A stretch of DNA of 48,805 nt, taken from a virus. The notes beneath the pieces are model-generated. The model had not been told where the DNA came from. It did not search any database and was given only the letters and a program-made list of their open reading frames with translations. The stretch is from positions 1 to 48,805 of IMG/VR virus record IMGVR_UViG_3300028374_000023; one strand, given 5' to 3'. A program made the position numbers and the translations under genes. This document shows positions 7,952-17,367 of this stretch, piece after piece. Positions within the stretch are counted from its first letter, which is position 1; each line of letters starts with the position of its first letter.

Positions 7952-8596
7952 ATGAACGAATTAGACGGATTTTTAGGAGAAATGCACAAGGACGCTAACT
8001 TTTTAAGAGGGTTAATGAGCCGTATTAAAAGTATTGTTCCAAAAAATACCCCAACAAAGCGCGATATGCTAAAGGCAACGGAAAAGACAAAGAACTACTT
8101 AATGGATAAAGCACCCTCTAAAATGGATGTTATGCGAGGAGCTGTAAAAGCCCGAGACCTATCTAAAAACAAAGCAGTACAAACGACCGCTTTGGGCGTA
8201 GGTGCTTATGAGGTAGGTAAAGTAGAAGAAAAACACAAAAAGGCAGCTTATAAAATACTTAAAAAAGCCTCACTAGGAGTAGAAGATATTGAAGATTCTT
8301 TAGGCATTTATTTTGATGATAAGCTAGAGGCGATGGCCCGGGATGAAATCCAGGACGAGAGTAAAAAACACTTTTCTCTTAGAAATAGAAAATGGATGGG
8401 ACCACTTACTTTAGGAATTGGACCAGCAATCGCTGAGAACAACATTAAAGAGAAGATGATTAGAGATCTAGCTAGACACTATCCAAAGGTTAGAAATGCG
8501 AGAATTAAGCAAAGGGAACATCAAAAGGCCTTAGAAATTGCAAGAGCAAATGCACCCAGCTACACAAATAATACTTACGTAAGAGATAGTGAATAA
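7952..8596 (+). CDS. Hypothetical protein sharing C-terminal module with 5846 gene
   Basis: The 214-residue basic protein starts MNELDGFLGEMHKDA. The middle is helical with a modest hydrophobic stretch (QTTALGVGAYEVGK) near residue 90. Residues about 145-175 (NRKWMGPLTLGIGPAIAE) match the C-terminus of the 5846 protein, so the two are modular relatives. It ends at TAA and overlaps the GTG start of the next gene by eight bases. No enzyme motif is seen; role unknown. Confidence 0.65.
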   Translation: MNELDGFLGEMHKDANFLRGLMSRIKSIVPKNTPTKRDMLKATEKTKNYLMDKAPSKMDVMRGAVKARDLSKNKAVQTTALGVGAYEVGKVEEKHKKAAYKILKKASLGVEDIEDSLGIYFDDKLEAMARDEIQDESKKHFSLRNRKWMGPLTLGIGPAIAENNIKEKMIRDLARHYPKVRNARIKQREHQKALEIARANAPSYTNNTYVRDSE

Positions 8597-8819
8597 GATC
8601 CTAATTGAACATTCCGGAACCTCCTATTATAATAAAGTTGCAAATGAGACACAAGACCTCATTGAATATGTGTTTGGATTAGACGCCGAACAAATGATAG
8701 GAGAAGAGGACGGGATGATGACATTATATGTAGATGGGGAACCACCCATACAAATAGGGGAATTCTCTTCAGTACCTAACCAGGAAACTCTAAGACTGTT
8801 TATATCCATAGCAACATAA
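8589..8819 (+). CDS. Hypothetical small acidic protein, GTG start
   Basis: The 76-residue protein begins at a GTG overlapping the end of the preceding gene and ends at TAA. It is acidic (DLIEYVFGLDAEQMIGEEDG) and probably folds as a small beta-rich domain (MTLYVDGEPPIQIG). The overlap suggests translational coupling. There is no Trp and no membrane segment. Not recognised. Confidence 0.6.
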   Translation: MNKILIEHSGTSYYNKVANETQDLIEYVFGLDAEQMIGEEDGMMTLYVDGEPPIQIGEFSSVPNQETLRLFISIAT

Positions 8820-8822
8820 AAA

Positions 8823-9644
8823 ATGAAAATACCACACCTTAAATTCATAGAAGCTTTAGTTGTCTCCAAATTTACTCTTGATCGAATTCAAGAAGAGTTG
8901 GAGAAGTATGGACTCGAGTACAATAAAAAGGCCATAGCTATTGTTATGAATACTTTACGGGACGAAATGCCGGACTACTTTAAGGGAACTGAACCAGTTA
9001 ACATAGACTGGATTAGGGACTTAGGAGTATTAGACATGTATGCCCACCTAACACATACCAATACCCCGGAAAAAATGCATCCTGTAAAAAATGCGTTTGA
9101 CCTTATAAATGATCCCTTAATGTTTAGGCTAGTAACCTCTATGTGCGTTGCTGGAATAGACAAAGAAGATATAGATCTTTTAGAATCGGCAGACTTTAAT
9201 AGGCAATATGGCGTAGAAGATATAAATATCTTCATAAAGTATTTTTTCGATATGGAAGACTGGACATTAAAAGAGCGACAAGACTATGTAAGGACCATAG
9301 AAAATACACAGTTATCAAAATTTTATAAAATAGCTCTAAAAGGAGACAAGCCTTACCTTATGTGGAAGTTAGGAGCAACCCCTGAAAAAGATTTCGGGAT
9401 CATGCTAAAAGATGTAGTGAATGATTCTTATTTTAAGTTTAAAGAAGACAGTAAAATAAGACCAGAGCTAGCTCAAAAATGGGCAACACTTCTACTAAGA
9501 TACCATGATCGAATACAAGATCACGAGAAGGACAAAGCAGAACGTGGAAACAAATTTATACAGAACTTTGAATTCAAAATTAAAACAATAGCAGATATAG
9601 AAGAGGAAGATGAAAGACCAAAACACATCTCTGATCTGAAGTAA
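8823..9644 (+). CDS. Hypothetical alpha-helical protein upstream of the packaging genes
   Basis: The 273-residue protein starts MKIPHLKFIEALVVSK and is predominantly helical. An N-terminal segment (SKFTLDRIQEELEKYGL) could be a helix-turn-helix. All Trp codons are TGG and the gene stops at TAA. It lies two genes before the large terminase, where a small terminase subunit is often found, and the helical, HTH-like N-terminus would fit, but the length is large and I see no specific match. It overlaps the start chosen for the next gene by 35 bases. Confidence 0.6.
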   Translation: MKIPHLKFIEALVVSKFTLDRIQEELEKYGLEYNKKAIAIVMNTLRDEMPDYFKGTEPVNIDWIRDLGVLDMYAHLTHTNTPEKMHPVKNAFDLINDPLMFRLVTSMCVAGIDKEDIDLLESADFNRQYGVEDINIFIKYFFDMEDWTLKERQDYVRTIENTQLSKFYKIALKGDKPYLMWKLGATPEKDFGIMLKDVVNDSYFKFKEDSKIRPELAQKWATLLLRYHDRIQDHEKDKAERGNKFIQNFEFKIKTIADIEEEDERPKHISDLK

Positions 9645-10440
9645 ACTAGCGGGAATACTAGACCCCGTACAAGATCAACTAGCTCCCGGCGTATGAGACT
9701 CTGATAAAAAAATGAAAAAGAGTGTAAAACGCATCGTAATAGATCAGATTAAAAAAGTGGTACCCTTAGACCATATTAAAGATCTGTATGTTCTGGGATC
9801 AATTACTGGATTCAAGTGGACGGGTAACTCTGATGTAGACATTATGGTTTTGGTGGATCCCTTTGATCCGAGCAAAGAAAAGACAAAGGCCACAAAAAAG
9901 ATTAATAATAAAAGAATACCGGGAACGAATCACGTCATAAACTTCTTTCTAACATCTTGGAATAAAGATTCAGAAGAAAGTATGAGCGATGCCGATTTTG
10001 GTGTTTATTCTATTGTATCAGACAGATGGATTAGAGACCCAGGGAATTATAATGAAATAAGAGATCCTAACGATGAGTACTGGGCAGAGCTCGTTGTAGC
10101 TCGGTCAGTAGCAAGGCAGTTTGAGAGAATGGCCGTTGAGTTAGAGAATGATAAAAAAGATTTAGAAGCCCTAAGAAGAGCACGCAAATCTCCCGGAGAT
10201 TTAATAACCTATGAATCGATTCAGAGAAAGAAGAGGGAAGTATCTGAGGGGTACAAAGACTTATACGAGTTTGTTTCAAACATTGACAAAGGCCGTAAAT
10301 TTTCTTATTCTACAGGCTGGGGGATAGGTAGAGAATCAGAGCAAAACATAGTATTCAAGTTTATTGAACACGGACCCTTTGGTAACCTATTCACAGAATT
10401 AAAAGAAACAAAAGATTGAAGAACATTAAATGAGCGTTAA
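9610..10440 (+). CDS. Polymerase-beta-type nucleotidyltransferase (TGA=Trp)
   Basis: The 276-residue protein has TGA at codons 10, 29 and 270. LGSITGFKWTGNSDVDIMV around residue 60-77 is the GS...SDxD nucleotidyltransferase signature, with the third acidic residue likely downstream. I chose the ATG inside the preceding gene because the in-frame upstream codons read LAGILDPVQDQL then PGV-Trp-DSDKKMKKSV, which matches the LDP...W....M conserved N-terminus of phage proteins of this family; the first Met after it (9712) would remove that segment. The substrate is unknown. Phage members of this type often sit near structural genes. It overlaps the bS21 gene by 11 bases. Confidence 0.8.
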
Positions 10441-10624
10441 TAGAGTTTCCGTAGAAGTACACGGTCCCCATAATTTAGAAAAAGCATTAAGTATTTTTAA
10501 AAATAAAGTACAGAGAGCAGGAATTTTAGACGAGTATAAAGATAACCAATTTTATACCAAACCTTCTGAAGCCCGCCGAGAAAGATTGAAAAAAACAAAA
10601 AGACTACAAAGAGAAAATTTATAA
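10430..10624 (+). CDS. rpsU: Ribosomal protein bS21 homologue
   Basis: The 64-residue basic protein matches bS21: LEKALSIFKNKVQRAGIL (family FD.ALRRFKR...AGVL), then FYTKPSEARRERLKKTKR (family FYEKPT..RKRK). Cellular bS21 is a small-subunit protein beside the 3' end of 16S rRNA. In Bacteroidota it helps sequester the anti-Shine-Dalgarno sequence, and homologues are known from several large phages. Here it is followed by a terminator and lies just upstream of the late virion genes, several of which carry strong Shine-Dalgarno sequences. It may replace the host protein to change initiation; that role is inference. Confidence 0.85.
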   Translation: MSVNRVSVEVHGPHNLEKALSIFKNKVQRAGILDEYKDNQFYTKPSEARRERLKKTKRLQRENL

Positions 10625-10630
10625 CTAATC

Positions 10631-10655
10631 GGGGGCACTAAGCCCCCTTTGTTTT
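10631..10655 (+). terminator. Rho-independent terminator after bS21
   Basis: GGGGGC-ACTAA-GCCCCC is followed by TTTGTTTT. It separates the accessory block from the terminase gene, whose ATG follows immediately. Confidence 0.75.
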
Positions 10656-12218
10656 ATGTCTAAAAAGAAAGTAGTATCACTTACAATGTCCGACTTCGCT
10701 GAGAACTTTTTCATGCTCAGTGGAGAACAGTTTTCATTGGACGATTATCCACATATGCGCAGGATTTATAACACCCCTGCCAAGGATATTGTTATGAAGT
10801 TTTCTCGTCAGACTGCCAAGTCAACTACTTTGGCCAACATGCTTCTTACCCGGGCCTTGATGAGACCTTACCTTAGACAACTTTATGTATCTCCGGCCAA
10901 AGATCAGACAGAGGAATTTTCACGTGATAAGATCCAACCGGTAATTGATACCTCACCTATTATACAGCAAAATTTCTTAGACCCTAACAGAGTACAAAGG
11001 GTTCTAAAGAAAGAATTTGCAAACGGGTCAGTGATCAATATGAGATATGCTCTTCTAAATGCCGATCGTGTTCGAGGGATATCTGCTGACATAAATCTTT
11101 TCGATGAGACCCAGGATTTACTTAAAGACGTTATCACAGTTATTAGAAAAACAATGGCACGTTCTGAAATTAAGAACACCATCTATGCCGGAACCCCAAA
11201 AAGAACAAAGGGTACTCTAGCCGATCTTTGATTTAAGAGTACTCAATACGAATACATTATAAAATGTGATGCTTGTAATCATTGGAATATCTTAGGTCCT
11301 GAGAATATTGGAAGGACAGCTTTAATATGTGAAAAATGTGGAACACCTATGGATCTCCGACAGCTTCAAGGAGAATGGGTATCTACATTCACCAATAAAA
11401 ACAAGATGCCCGATATGGAGGGGTATCGAGTGTGCCTGCTTCACTTTGCGCACTCTCCTTGGGTAAACTGAGATAAAGATGTAATTTATGAAATGGAAAA
11501 CGTTTCTAAGGCCCTCTTCTATAATGAGACCCTAGGACTAGAGTATGACGCAGGATCTATACCGATTACTACACAGCAAATTGTAGACGCTTGCAACCCT
11601 AACTTTGAGATGACTGGAGAGCCTGATAAACAATCTAAAGGTAGACAGAGTATAATGGGAATTGATTATGGCCCCGTAAACTCAGAAAACTCCCACACAG
11701 TAATTACTATTGCACAAGAAAGAGAAGGAAAGATACAAATTGTTTACGCTAAGAAATTTTTAGGTAAGGAAGCAGAATATTCCTTTATACATGAGGAAGT
11801 TCCAAGACTTATGAAGAAATGAAATTGCGCTTTTTTAGCAGCAGATTATGGGATGGGTGAAGCACCTAACTCAGTCTTTAAATCTAGACTGGGAATAGAA
11901 AAGGTTTTACAGTTCCAGCATTTAGATCCACAAAAAGAGGTTATTAGGTATAATCCTAAAATGCCGGCTTATACACTTAACAGAAATTATATCATGACTC
12001 GATTTTTCCATCTACTAAAGACAGGAAAAATTCTTTTACCACAATGGGAAGATACCGAACCTTTTGCAAAAGACTTGCAAAATATCGTTATAGAGTACGA
12101 TGAAAAGAAAAACAAACAAAAATTTGTAAACATAGGTCCAGATGACTTTGTGCACTCTTCAATCTTTGCTGTAGTTACAGCGGCAATGCACATGGGCGTA
12201 GGACATTTATTACAATAA
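10656..12218 (+). CDS. terL: Terminase large subunit (TGA=Trp)
   Basis: The 520-residue packaging motor protein is continuous only if TGA at codons 192, 272 and 389 is Trp. The ATPase domain has KFSRQTAKSTT near residue 47 (Walker A-like, as in many phage terminases) and ADINLFDETQDL near 145 (Walker B with catalytic Glu). A zinc-binding insertion follows (CDAC...CEKC, about 205-232). The RNase-H-like nuclease domain has MGIDYG near 331, AADYG near 395 and a late acidic motif GPDDFVHSS near 495, giving the Asp triad. HSPWVN-Trp-DK is a natural context for TGA=Trp. No Shine-Dalgarno is present. It pumps DNA into the prohead and cuts it. Confidence 0.93.
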
Positions 12219-12255
12219 AACTTGACAGTAATAATACTGAGGAATATATTAAGAC

Positions 12256-13191
12256 ATGATGCAGTCAAACGAATTAAAAGAAATCGGAGAAAAAATAGCT
12301 CAGGATTACCTGACTAATGGTAAGGATCTAACTGAAGGGCTTGATAAAGTTGCTTCAACTTATGGGCTAAATCCAAACCAAATCTCAAGAGTAGCAGAAA
12401 TTGCAAACGTTAAAACCCACCTAGGTCTCATTAAACAGGCTTCCGGGGAGGATAGTTACATTGAATTCAATGTAGCCGATCCTGAAAAAGTGGCAAATAC
12501 CTCAGAAAAGCGAGGAACTCTAATCTCAGATTACGAGAAACCGCCCCAAAAGTCTTTTTATAAAACAGCTAAGTTGGAAGAGTTTTTTGGAGAACGAGAA
12601 CCTATTGAGAAGCGCGCAGATTACGCTAAAATGTTTAAAGAAGCACAGACTCGAAGAGAATCTGTAGACTTACTCTCAAATCGCTGCTTAGAGGGAGGCA
12701 TTCGAGTGAACAATACCTTACCCCCAATGTACTCCGAAGTAAAGCAAGCGGCCCTGTCAGGCGTGTCCACCGAGTCCTTAACTTATCTCATCAAACAGGC
12801 TGGGGAATTTGGAGACTATATTATAGATAGCCTACAAAGAGACTTGAAAAAAGATGGCATCACTTTAGAAGAAAAAGATTTTAGTAAGCTAGCAGGTAAA
12901 AGGATAAACCCGGAAAATGAATTATTTCTGCAAGCCAAGAAAGCTAATCGGGAAATAAGCAGTCTTTTAAAAGTGGCAGGTGACTTACAAGCTGCTTTAG
13001 ATACTTTAGAAGAAAGCGACGATCCGATAGAGAAGGTAGGTAGACGGGCTAAAGTAGGGTTGACCTCAACAGGCCTAACCGACATCATGGAGTTTTTAGC
13101 AGGTAAAGAAAAATTAGCACAGTATACCGAACTAGATGGGGAAAAGCTCAACAACTTAATACAAAAAAACGCTAAGAGGAAAGATATTTAA
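12256..13191 (+). CDS. Hypothetical head-region protein
   Basis: The 311-residue helical protein starts MMQSNELKEIGEKIAQDY. It contains repeated K(Q/V)A-type helical segments (LIKQAS, EVKQAAL, LIKQAGEFG) and many EKxA motifs, as seen in internal head and scaffold-associated proteins. It occupies the place after terminase where a portal is usually encoded but is too short and lacks portal features. It ends at TAA with the next ATG one base after. Role unknown; internal virion protein or head-assembly factor is likely from position. Confidence 0.65.
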   Translation: MMQSNELKEIGEKIAQDYLTNGKDLTEGLDKVASTYGLNPNQISRVAEIANVKTHLGLIKQASGEDSYIEFNVADPEKVANTSEKRGTLISDYEKPPQKSFYKTAKLEEFFGEREPIEKRADYAKMFKEAQTRRESVDLLSNRCLEGGIRVNNTLPPMYSEVKQAALSGVSTESLTYLIKQAGEFGDYIIDSLQRDLKKDGITLEEKDFSKLAGKRINPENELFLQAKKANREISSLLKVAGDLQAALDTLEESDDPIEKVGRRAKVGLTSTGLTDIMEFLAGKEKLAQYTELDGEKLNNLIQKNAKRKDI

Positions 13192-13192
13192 A

Positions 13193-13723
13193 ATGAGTAA
13201 ACGACAAGAGATGATCAAAAGGGCAGCAGCCAAAGCTTATATCAATAAGCACGCTAATGTCAAAACATTACAATTGGCGGGAGACAAAGTACGCAAAATG
13301 GATTTTGCGGGGTATGAAAACGCTATGAAGGTTATAAGTGTTTTAGGAGCTGCCTTACTAATAAACCAATTTGTTAAAAAATTAATAGAAGCTGGCGAAA
13401 GACTAGGTTCAAAAATGATGAAGCCATCGTACTACAAAAAAATGATGGAATCTAATCCACGACTATTAAATGAGTCACCTGAAGAAGTTGCACGTTTATG
13501 GGACACACTTTACCACAATGCACCTCACTTAGCCAAGGACCCAGTAGCTGCTGGATCCTTTATATCACAGAATATCCAAGCTAAAAGTGTTGACTCCTTT
13601 GGAGGACCACCACTTGACACATACTCTACTCTTAACAAGATTGAGGGAGACGCTCAAAACAATAGAGAAACAAAAGATCCCGGTATTGCAGGATTACTAG
13701 CCGGTTCAACCCTGTTCATGTAA
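13193..13723 (+). CDS. Hypothetical head-region protein with one hydrophobic segment
   Basis: The 176-residue protein starts MSKRQEMIKRAAAKAY. A hydrophobic helix (VISVLGAALLINQFVKKLI) lies near residues 47-65 and the C-terminus (GIAGLLAGSTLFM) is hydrophobic too. It is Lys-rich at the start, with a typical PVAAGSFISQNIQAK helix near 120. It sits between the terminase neighbour and the prohead protease with one-base spacing, so it is likely co-translated with head genes. No family recognised. Confidence 0.65.
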   Translation: MSKRQEMIKRAAAKAYINKHANVKTLQLAGDKVRKMDFAGYENAMKVISVLGAALLINQFVKKLIEAGERLGSKMMKPSYYKKMMESNPRLLNESPEEVARLWDTLYHNAPHLAKDPVAAGSFISQNIQAKSVDSFGGPPLDTYSTLNKIEGDAQNNRETKDPGIAGLLAGSTLFM

Positions 13724-13724
13724 T

Positions 13725-15554
13725 ATGATAGAAAAAAGAGCTGAATACATTTCAGGCGACTATGACTACCCTATCTTCAGTATTGTTGAGGAGGGTGAAG
13801 TTATGGAAAAGACGGCATCCTATGATGGTCCGATTACGGAATTTTTATCTAAACTAAAGAGAGAACGAGGCTATCTTTATGCTCTTGTTAACGCTCTTAC
13901 AGCAGGGGAATATTATGGACCCTATCGTAACGGTGATTTCTTTCCTGAAGATGCTCTCAAAAAATATCATAAAACTTTTGAACAGTATGGGCACGTTTAC
14001 AAGAACCATGTAAACAAAGACCCTAAAAAATCTATGGGTAAAGTCCTTTTTTCACACTACAACCCGCGAATGAAAAGAGTGGAAGTTGTTGTAAGACTAG
14101 AGAAGGCTCATCCAGACGTAGTTAATATAAGAAAAGGTATTAGCAACGGTATGCTACCTAAAGTATCTATGGGGTGTAAAGTTCCTTTTGATGTTTGCTC
14201 CATCACTGGCAAGAAGGCTAAAACTAGATCAGATTACAGTGAATACTTATTGACCCAGATGGGCCAGATCCTACCGGACGGTAGGAGAGTTTGTGCTATA
14301 AATACCCGACCAAGATTTTTTGATCTTTCTATAGTAGTTATTCCAGCAGACCCGGTTGCAGCATTTATGGCAACATTTGATCCAGAAGGTAATCAACTTA
14401 AATTGGCCTCAGATACATTAGAAACTAAAGAGGCTATCTCGGACATAGGTATGAATAAAGCAGCGTCATGAGAAGAAGGAAATAAGATGTCGGCTTTTAG
14501 TAAAGGAGGAGAAATAACAAAAAATCTTCCCGCACAGATGGAGAATATAGAAGAAGACCCCTCTGCACTTATAAAAAACACCACACCCCGCCTTGAACAA
14601 GAAGAGATAGAGAAACTTTCCCAGTACCCTTTAAATGAAGTACTTAGTACTTTTATGGGACTACGTATTCTACCACACAAAGAAGATTTTCAAAAATTAG
14701 CTTTATACTGCATCGGAGAAAAACAATTAGCCGATCAGTTAGAAAAGCAAGGACAATATTTTACAATAAAGGATACGGCTGAAGAAATCGATGATGTAGG
14801 TATAAATTACATGAACGAGAAGGTCGCAAACGAAATACTTGGGAATATTTCAAGATATTCCTTGACAAAACCATTTATTATTAATAGAATTTTAGAGAAG
14901 AGCGCATCTTTTAGCGATCCTCTGGTTTCCATTATGCCAAATAACAAAGAGGTCGAAAGATCTTTTATTAAAAAGCTTTTAATGGACGAAGAACCAGAAC
15001 CGGCATCAAGTGGAGTACACAATCCAGTTGCTGCCTTTACAACTCTTGGAGCCTTATATGCAGGTTATGCCAGATTGTTCGGTAAGTCTGCTAATTCTTC
15101 AGAATTCATGAAAATGGTTAGTAAACACCCTTGAATTGCTCCTGGTATAGGAGCAGGGTTAGCGGTTGGAGTAACAAAAATGCAAGAACGTATTTTGGAA
15201 GATCAGCCGCTAAATAAACAAGCTGCTAAAATTGGACCTATGATGGGGTCAATGTTAGTAGGAGTTCCTTTGACATATTACGCATCAGCCAAAAACGAAC
15301 TTAAAGCACGAAAAGGATATGGCTTATCTAATACTGAAGATTTCATTAGAAAACACCCCCTCATTGCAGGTCTTACAGCTTCAACAGGAGCAGGACTAAT
15401 GTTTAAAGGGATGGGCAAATCAGTAGGTAAAGTCACATCAAGCGTAAAGAAAAAGAATCCACTAGAGCCGTCCGGCTTTTTTGGTAAAAAGAAAACAGCC
15501 GGGCTTCAACCGGAAACAATCAATTTAATTTTTAAAGAAATAACAACTTCCTAA
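13725..15554 (+). CDS. Prohead maturation protease with C-terminal extension (TGA=Trp)
   Basis: The 609-residue frame includes TGA at codons 249 and 470. Residues about 40-225 match phage head-maturation serine proteases: NALTAGEYYGPYRNGDFF, then HVYKNHVNKDPKKSMGKV (probable catalytic His), KVSMGCKVPFDVCSITG (probable nucleophile Ser) and RFFDLSIVVIPADPVA. The remaining 380 residues are helical with Gly-rich hydrophobic segments (FTTLGALYAGYARLFG and later HPLIAGLTASTGAGLM) and may be an internal head component. Protease domains alone are about 200-250 residues. A UGA stop at codon 249 would release roughly the protease domain alone, so readthrough could set the ratio of short to long product. 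Confidence 0.85.
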
Positions 15555-15560
15555 GGAGGT
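15553..15560 (+). promoter_or_regulatory. Perfect Shine-Dalgarno of the scaffold gene
   Basis: AAGGAGGT lies three bases before the ATG at 15564. Similar purine-rich sites precede the decoration (AAGGAG, 16886), capsid (AGGAGGT, 17347), sheath (AAGGAG, 22020) and tube (TAGGAG, 23641) genes. Most other genes here lack one. Confidence 0.8.
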
Positions 15561-15563
15561 ATA

Positions 15564-16166
15564 ATGGGACTAAATGTAAAAAATCTTCTTGACGAACTAA
15601 CTGAAGCTGAAAAAACAGCCGAAGATACTTTTGTAAAGAACATCGTTGACAAAGAAGAGACTACTAAAGAGGCCTCTGCAACCGAAGAAGATTCTACTGA
15701 AGAAGAAACTAGCAAAGAAGCTTCTGCTGACGCAGAAGTAGAAGGCGAAGATTCTTCTGAAGAAGAAACTACTAAAGAAGCAGAAGCAGAAGAAAGTACT
15801 AAAGAAACTGAGGAAGAAGTAACATCTGAAAAAACAGCTGAAGAAAAAAATACGGCTTCAATGATTGACGAAGAAACCTGGGCCAAAATGGCAGCAGACT
15901 TCGGAAAAGTTGCAGCATACAGTTTATACTCAGAGCTTGTTGCTCTAGGCATCATGCCTGCTTCTAATATGGATATGGTTGTTCCAACCATTTCGAGTGT
16001 TTCTTTACCACAGGAATCTCCTGTGACTGTAGCCGCAGAGGCTAAAAATCAAAATTCCGTAGGCCATGATGGCTATGACGAAAGAACTAAAAAAGCTTCT
16101 GTAGTCTCACCGGAATTCTTAACAAAATTTCACAATAAAATCTTTAATGATAAAGAGGAGAACTAA
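15564..16166 (+). CDS. Acidic scaffold / prohead-core-like protein
   Basis: The 200-residue protein is extremely acidic in residues 10-95, where Glu/Thr/Ser/Ala repeats such as EEETSKEAS and EEETTKEAE recur, followed by a more ordered segment (MIDEETWAKMAADFGKVAAY) and a Lys-containing C-terminus (VSPEFLTKFHNKIFN). Low-complexity acidic proteins between the protease and the capsid gene are typical scaffold or core proteins, removed by the protease during maturation. It has the strongest Shine-Dalgarno in the window. The Trp is TGG. Function is inferred from order and composition. Confidence 0.7.
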   Translation: MGLNVKNLLDELTEAEKTAEDTFVKNIVDKEETTKEASATEEDSTEEETSKEASADAEVEGEDSSEEETTKEAEAEESTKETEEEVTSEKTAEEKNTASMIDEETWAKMAADFGKVAAYSLYSELVALGIMPASNMDMVVPTISSVSLPQESPVTVAAEAKNQNSVGHDGYDERTKKASVVSPEFLTKFHNKIFNDKEEN

Positions 16167-16171
16167 ATAAT

Positions 16172-16498
16172 ATGAGTATTTGGGAAACATTCCAGAATAT
16201 GCAAAAAGAAGCCGCTGCTGAAGAAGTAGAAAAAAGTGCTTCTACTGAAAGTCAAGAAGAAGTTGACGATCAGGTTGAAGAGCTTCAGAAGTATGCAGAG
16301 TGGGCCGAAGGCCAACTAGCAGAAGAGAAAGGAGCGGGAAATTATACCGAAGATGAGGTAATGAAATTAGCGGAAGCTAAGATCGAAGCCGAAATCGAGG
16401 AAGCTATTGAAAGAGAAAAAGTAGCTGAATTATATGAAGCTGGCCAAGTTATGTATGCCGGTTTTAAAGCAGCCTTGGAAGAGGACAGCGCTAACTAA
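16172..16498 (+). CDS. Small acidic helical scaffold-associated protein
   Basis: The 108-residue acidic protein starts MSIWETFQNMQKEAAAEE and is almost wholly helical (VEELQKYAEWAEGQLAEEK, EAEIEEAIEREKVAELYEA). It lies five bases after the scaffold-like gene, with GAGGAG from the end of that gene serving as a ribosome site. It probably belongs to the prohead core with its neighbours. The AEAKIEAE heptads suggest coiled-coil association. Both Trp codons are TGG. No specific family recognised. Confidence 0.65.
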   Translation: MSIWETFQNMQKEAAAEEVEKSASTESQEEVDDQVEELQKYAEWAEGQLAEEKGAGNYTEDEVMKLAEAKIEAEIEEAIEREKVAELYEAGQVMYAGFKAALEEDSAN

Positions 16499-16512
16499 CA
16501 ACTAATTAAGCT

Positions 16513-16872
16513 ATGTCAAAAGAACTATTTAAAAAAGCAGCAAATGCCTTAGAGACTTTAAGCAATGAACGCGATGAACTTGAAAACCAGGTTTCTGGTT
16601 TACAAGAAAAAGTTGCTCATCTTAAGTCATCTGCAGGTCTGGCGCTGAGGCTTTTAAAGCTGGGACAATTCCCGGTGGAAGAGTTTGAAGACAAGTTTAA
16701 TGAATTTTCAGACAAATCGGCTGATGAATTAAAAACTTTCGAAAAGGCTGCTGAGTTAATGGGGTCTAACTCCATGAAATTAGGCAGCTCGCTAGGAGAG
16801 CTAAGTGATGAACTTGCTACCCCTGCAACAGCGGAAGATAAATTTTTTCATAGCCTTTTAGAAGATTACTAA
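16513..16872 (+). CDS. Coiled-coil head protein
   Basis: The 119-residue protein starts MSKELFKKAANALETLS. Residues 10-40 form a clear coiled coil (NERDELENQVSGLQEKVAHL). The rest is helical and acidic, ending ATAEDKFFHSLLEDY. Position between the scaffold-like genes and the decoration gene suggests a third core or scaffold component, but it could be a chaperone. It is Trp-free. Confidence 0.65.
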   Translation: MSKELFKKAANALETLSNERDELENQVSGLQEKVAHLKSSAGLALRLLKLGQFPVEEFEDKFNEFSDKSADELKTFEKAAELMGSNSMKLGSSLGELSDELATPATAEDKFFHSLLEDY

Positions 16873-16901
16873 AATTAAATAAAATAAGGAGAAATAAATA
16901 A

Positions 16902-17345
16902 ATGCTTCGTTTAAAAACCGATTTAAATAAGATAAATCGTTTCGATGTGGAAGCTCCAGATAACCTAGTAGCTTCAGGCGTTGCCGTAACAGGTACTTGG
17001 GTTGTAAAAGAAGGCGACTTACTAGCGCTTCCAACGGCGGGTGATATTCATGCAATGCAGGTTTTCACTGAGTCAAATAGAGATGGAACAGCCGGATGGT
17101 CTCCAGATGTAACAGCGATCCCTGGCTCACGCAGACTTACTGTGTTAGTTGGAAAATACCGCGCTACAACAGACCAATACACCGGAACACCTTCCGCAGG
17201 TGACCCACTAGAAGTGGATGCCGACGGAAAGCTGAAAACAGCAACAAAAGGTGACAACACCGCGGTAGCCGTGTGCACCAAAGCGCCTCATACAGAGCGT
17301 CACTTACAAGCAGATAGTACTGTAATTGAATTCGTAACGCTATAA
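16902..17345 (+). CDS. Probable capsid decoration protein
   Basis: The 147-residue protein starts MLRLKTDLNKINRFDVE and is rich in beta-strand sequence (ASGVAVTGTWVVKEGDLLAL, RRLTVLVGKYRATT), with Gly/Thr/Asp loops. Small beta-rich proteins immediately before the capsid gene are usually decoration or stabilising proteins on the outer capsid. It has an AAGGAG ribosome site and both Trp codons are TGG, in keeping with high expression. No conserved catalytic residue is apparent. Function inferred from position and fold. Confidence 0.65.
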   Translation: MLRLKTDLNKINRFDVEAPDNLVASGVAVTGTWVVKEGDLLALPTAGDIHAMQVFTESNRDGTAGWSPDVTAIPGSRRLTVLVGKYRATTDQYTGTPSAGDPLEVDADGKLKTATKGDNTAVAVCTKAPHTERHLQADSTVIEFVTL

Positions 17346-17367
17346 TAGGAGGTTAAAATAAGGAAAA

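Noticed and set aside
55-12218. UGA as glycine (as in some candidate phyla) or selenocysteine
   Set aside because: TGA columns fit Trp or aromatics in DUF5662, NTase and RecU, no SECIS-like structure was seen, and the frequency is too high for selenocysteine.
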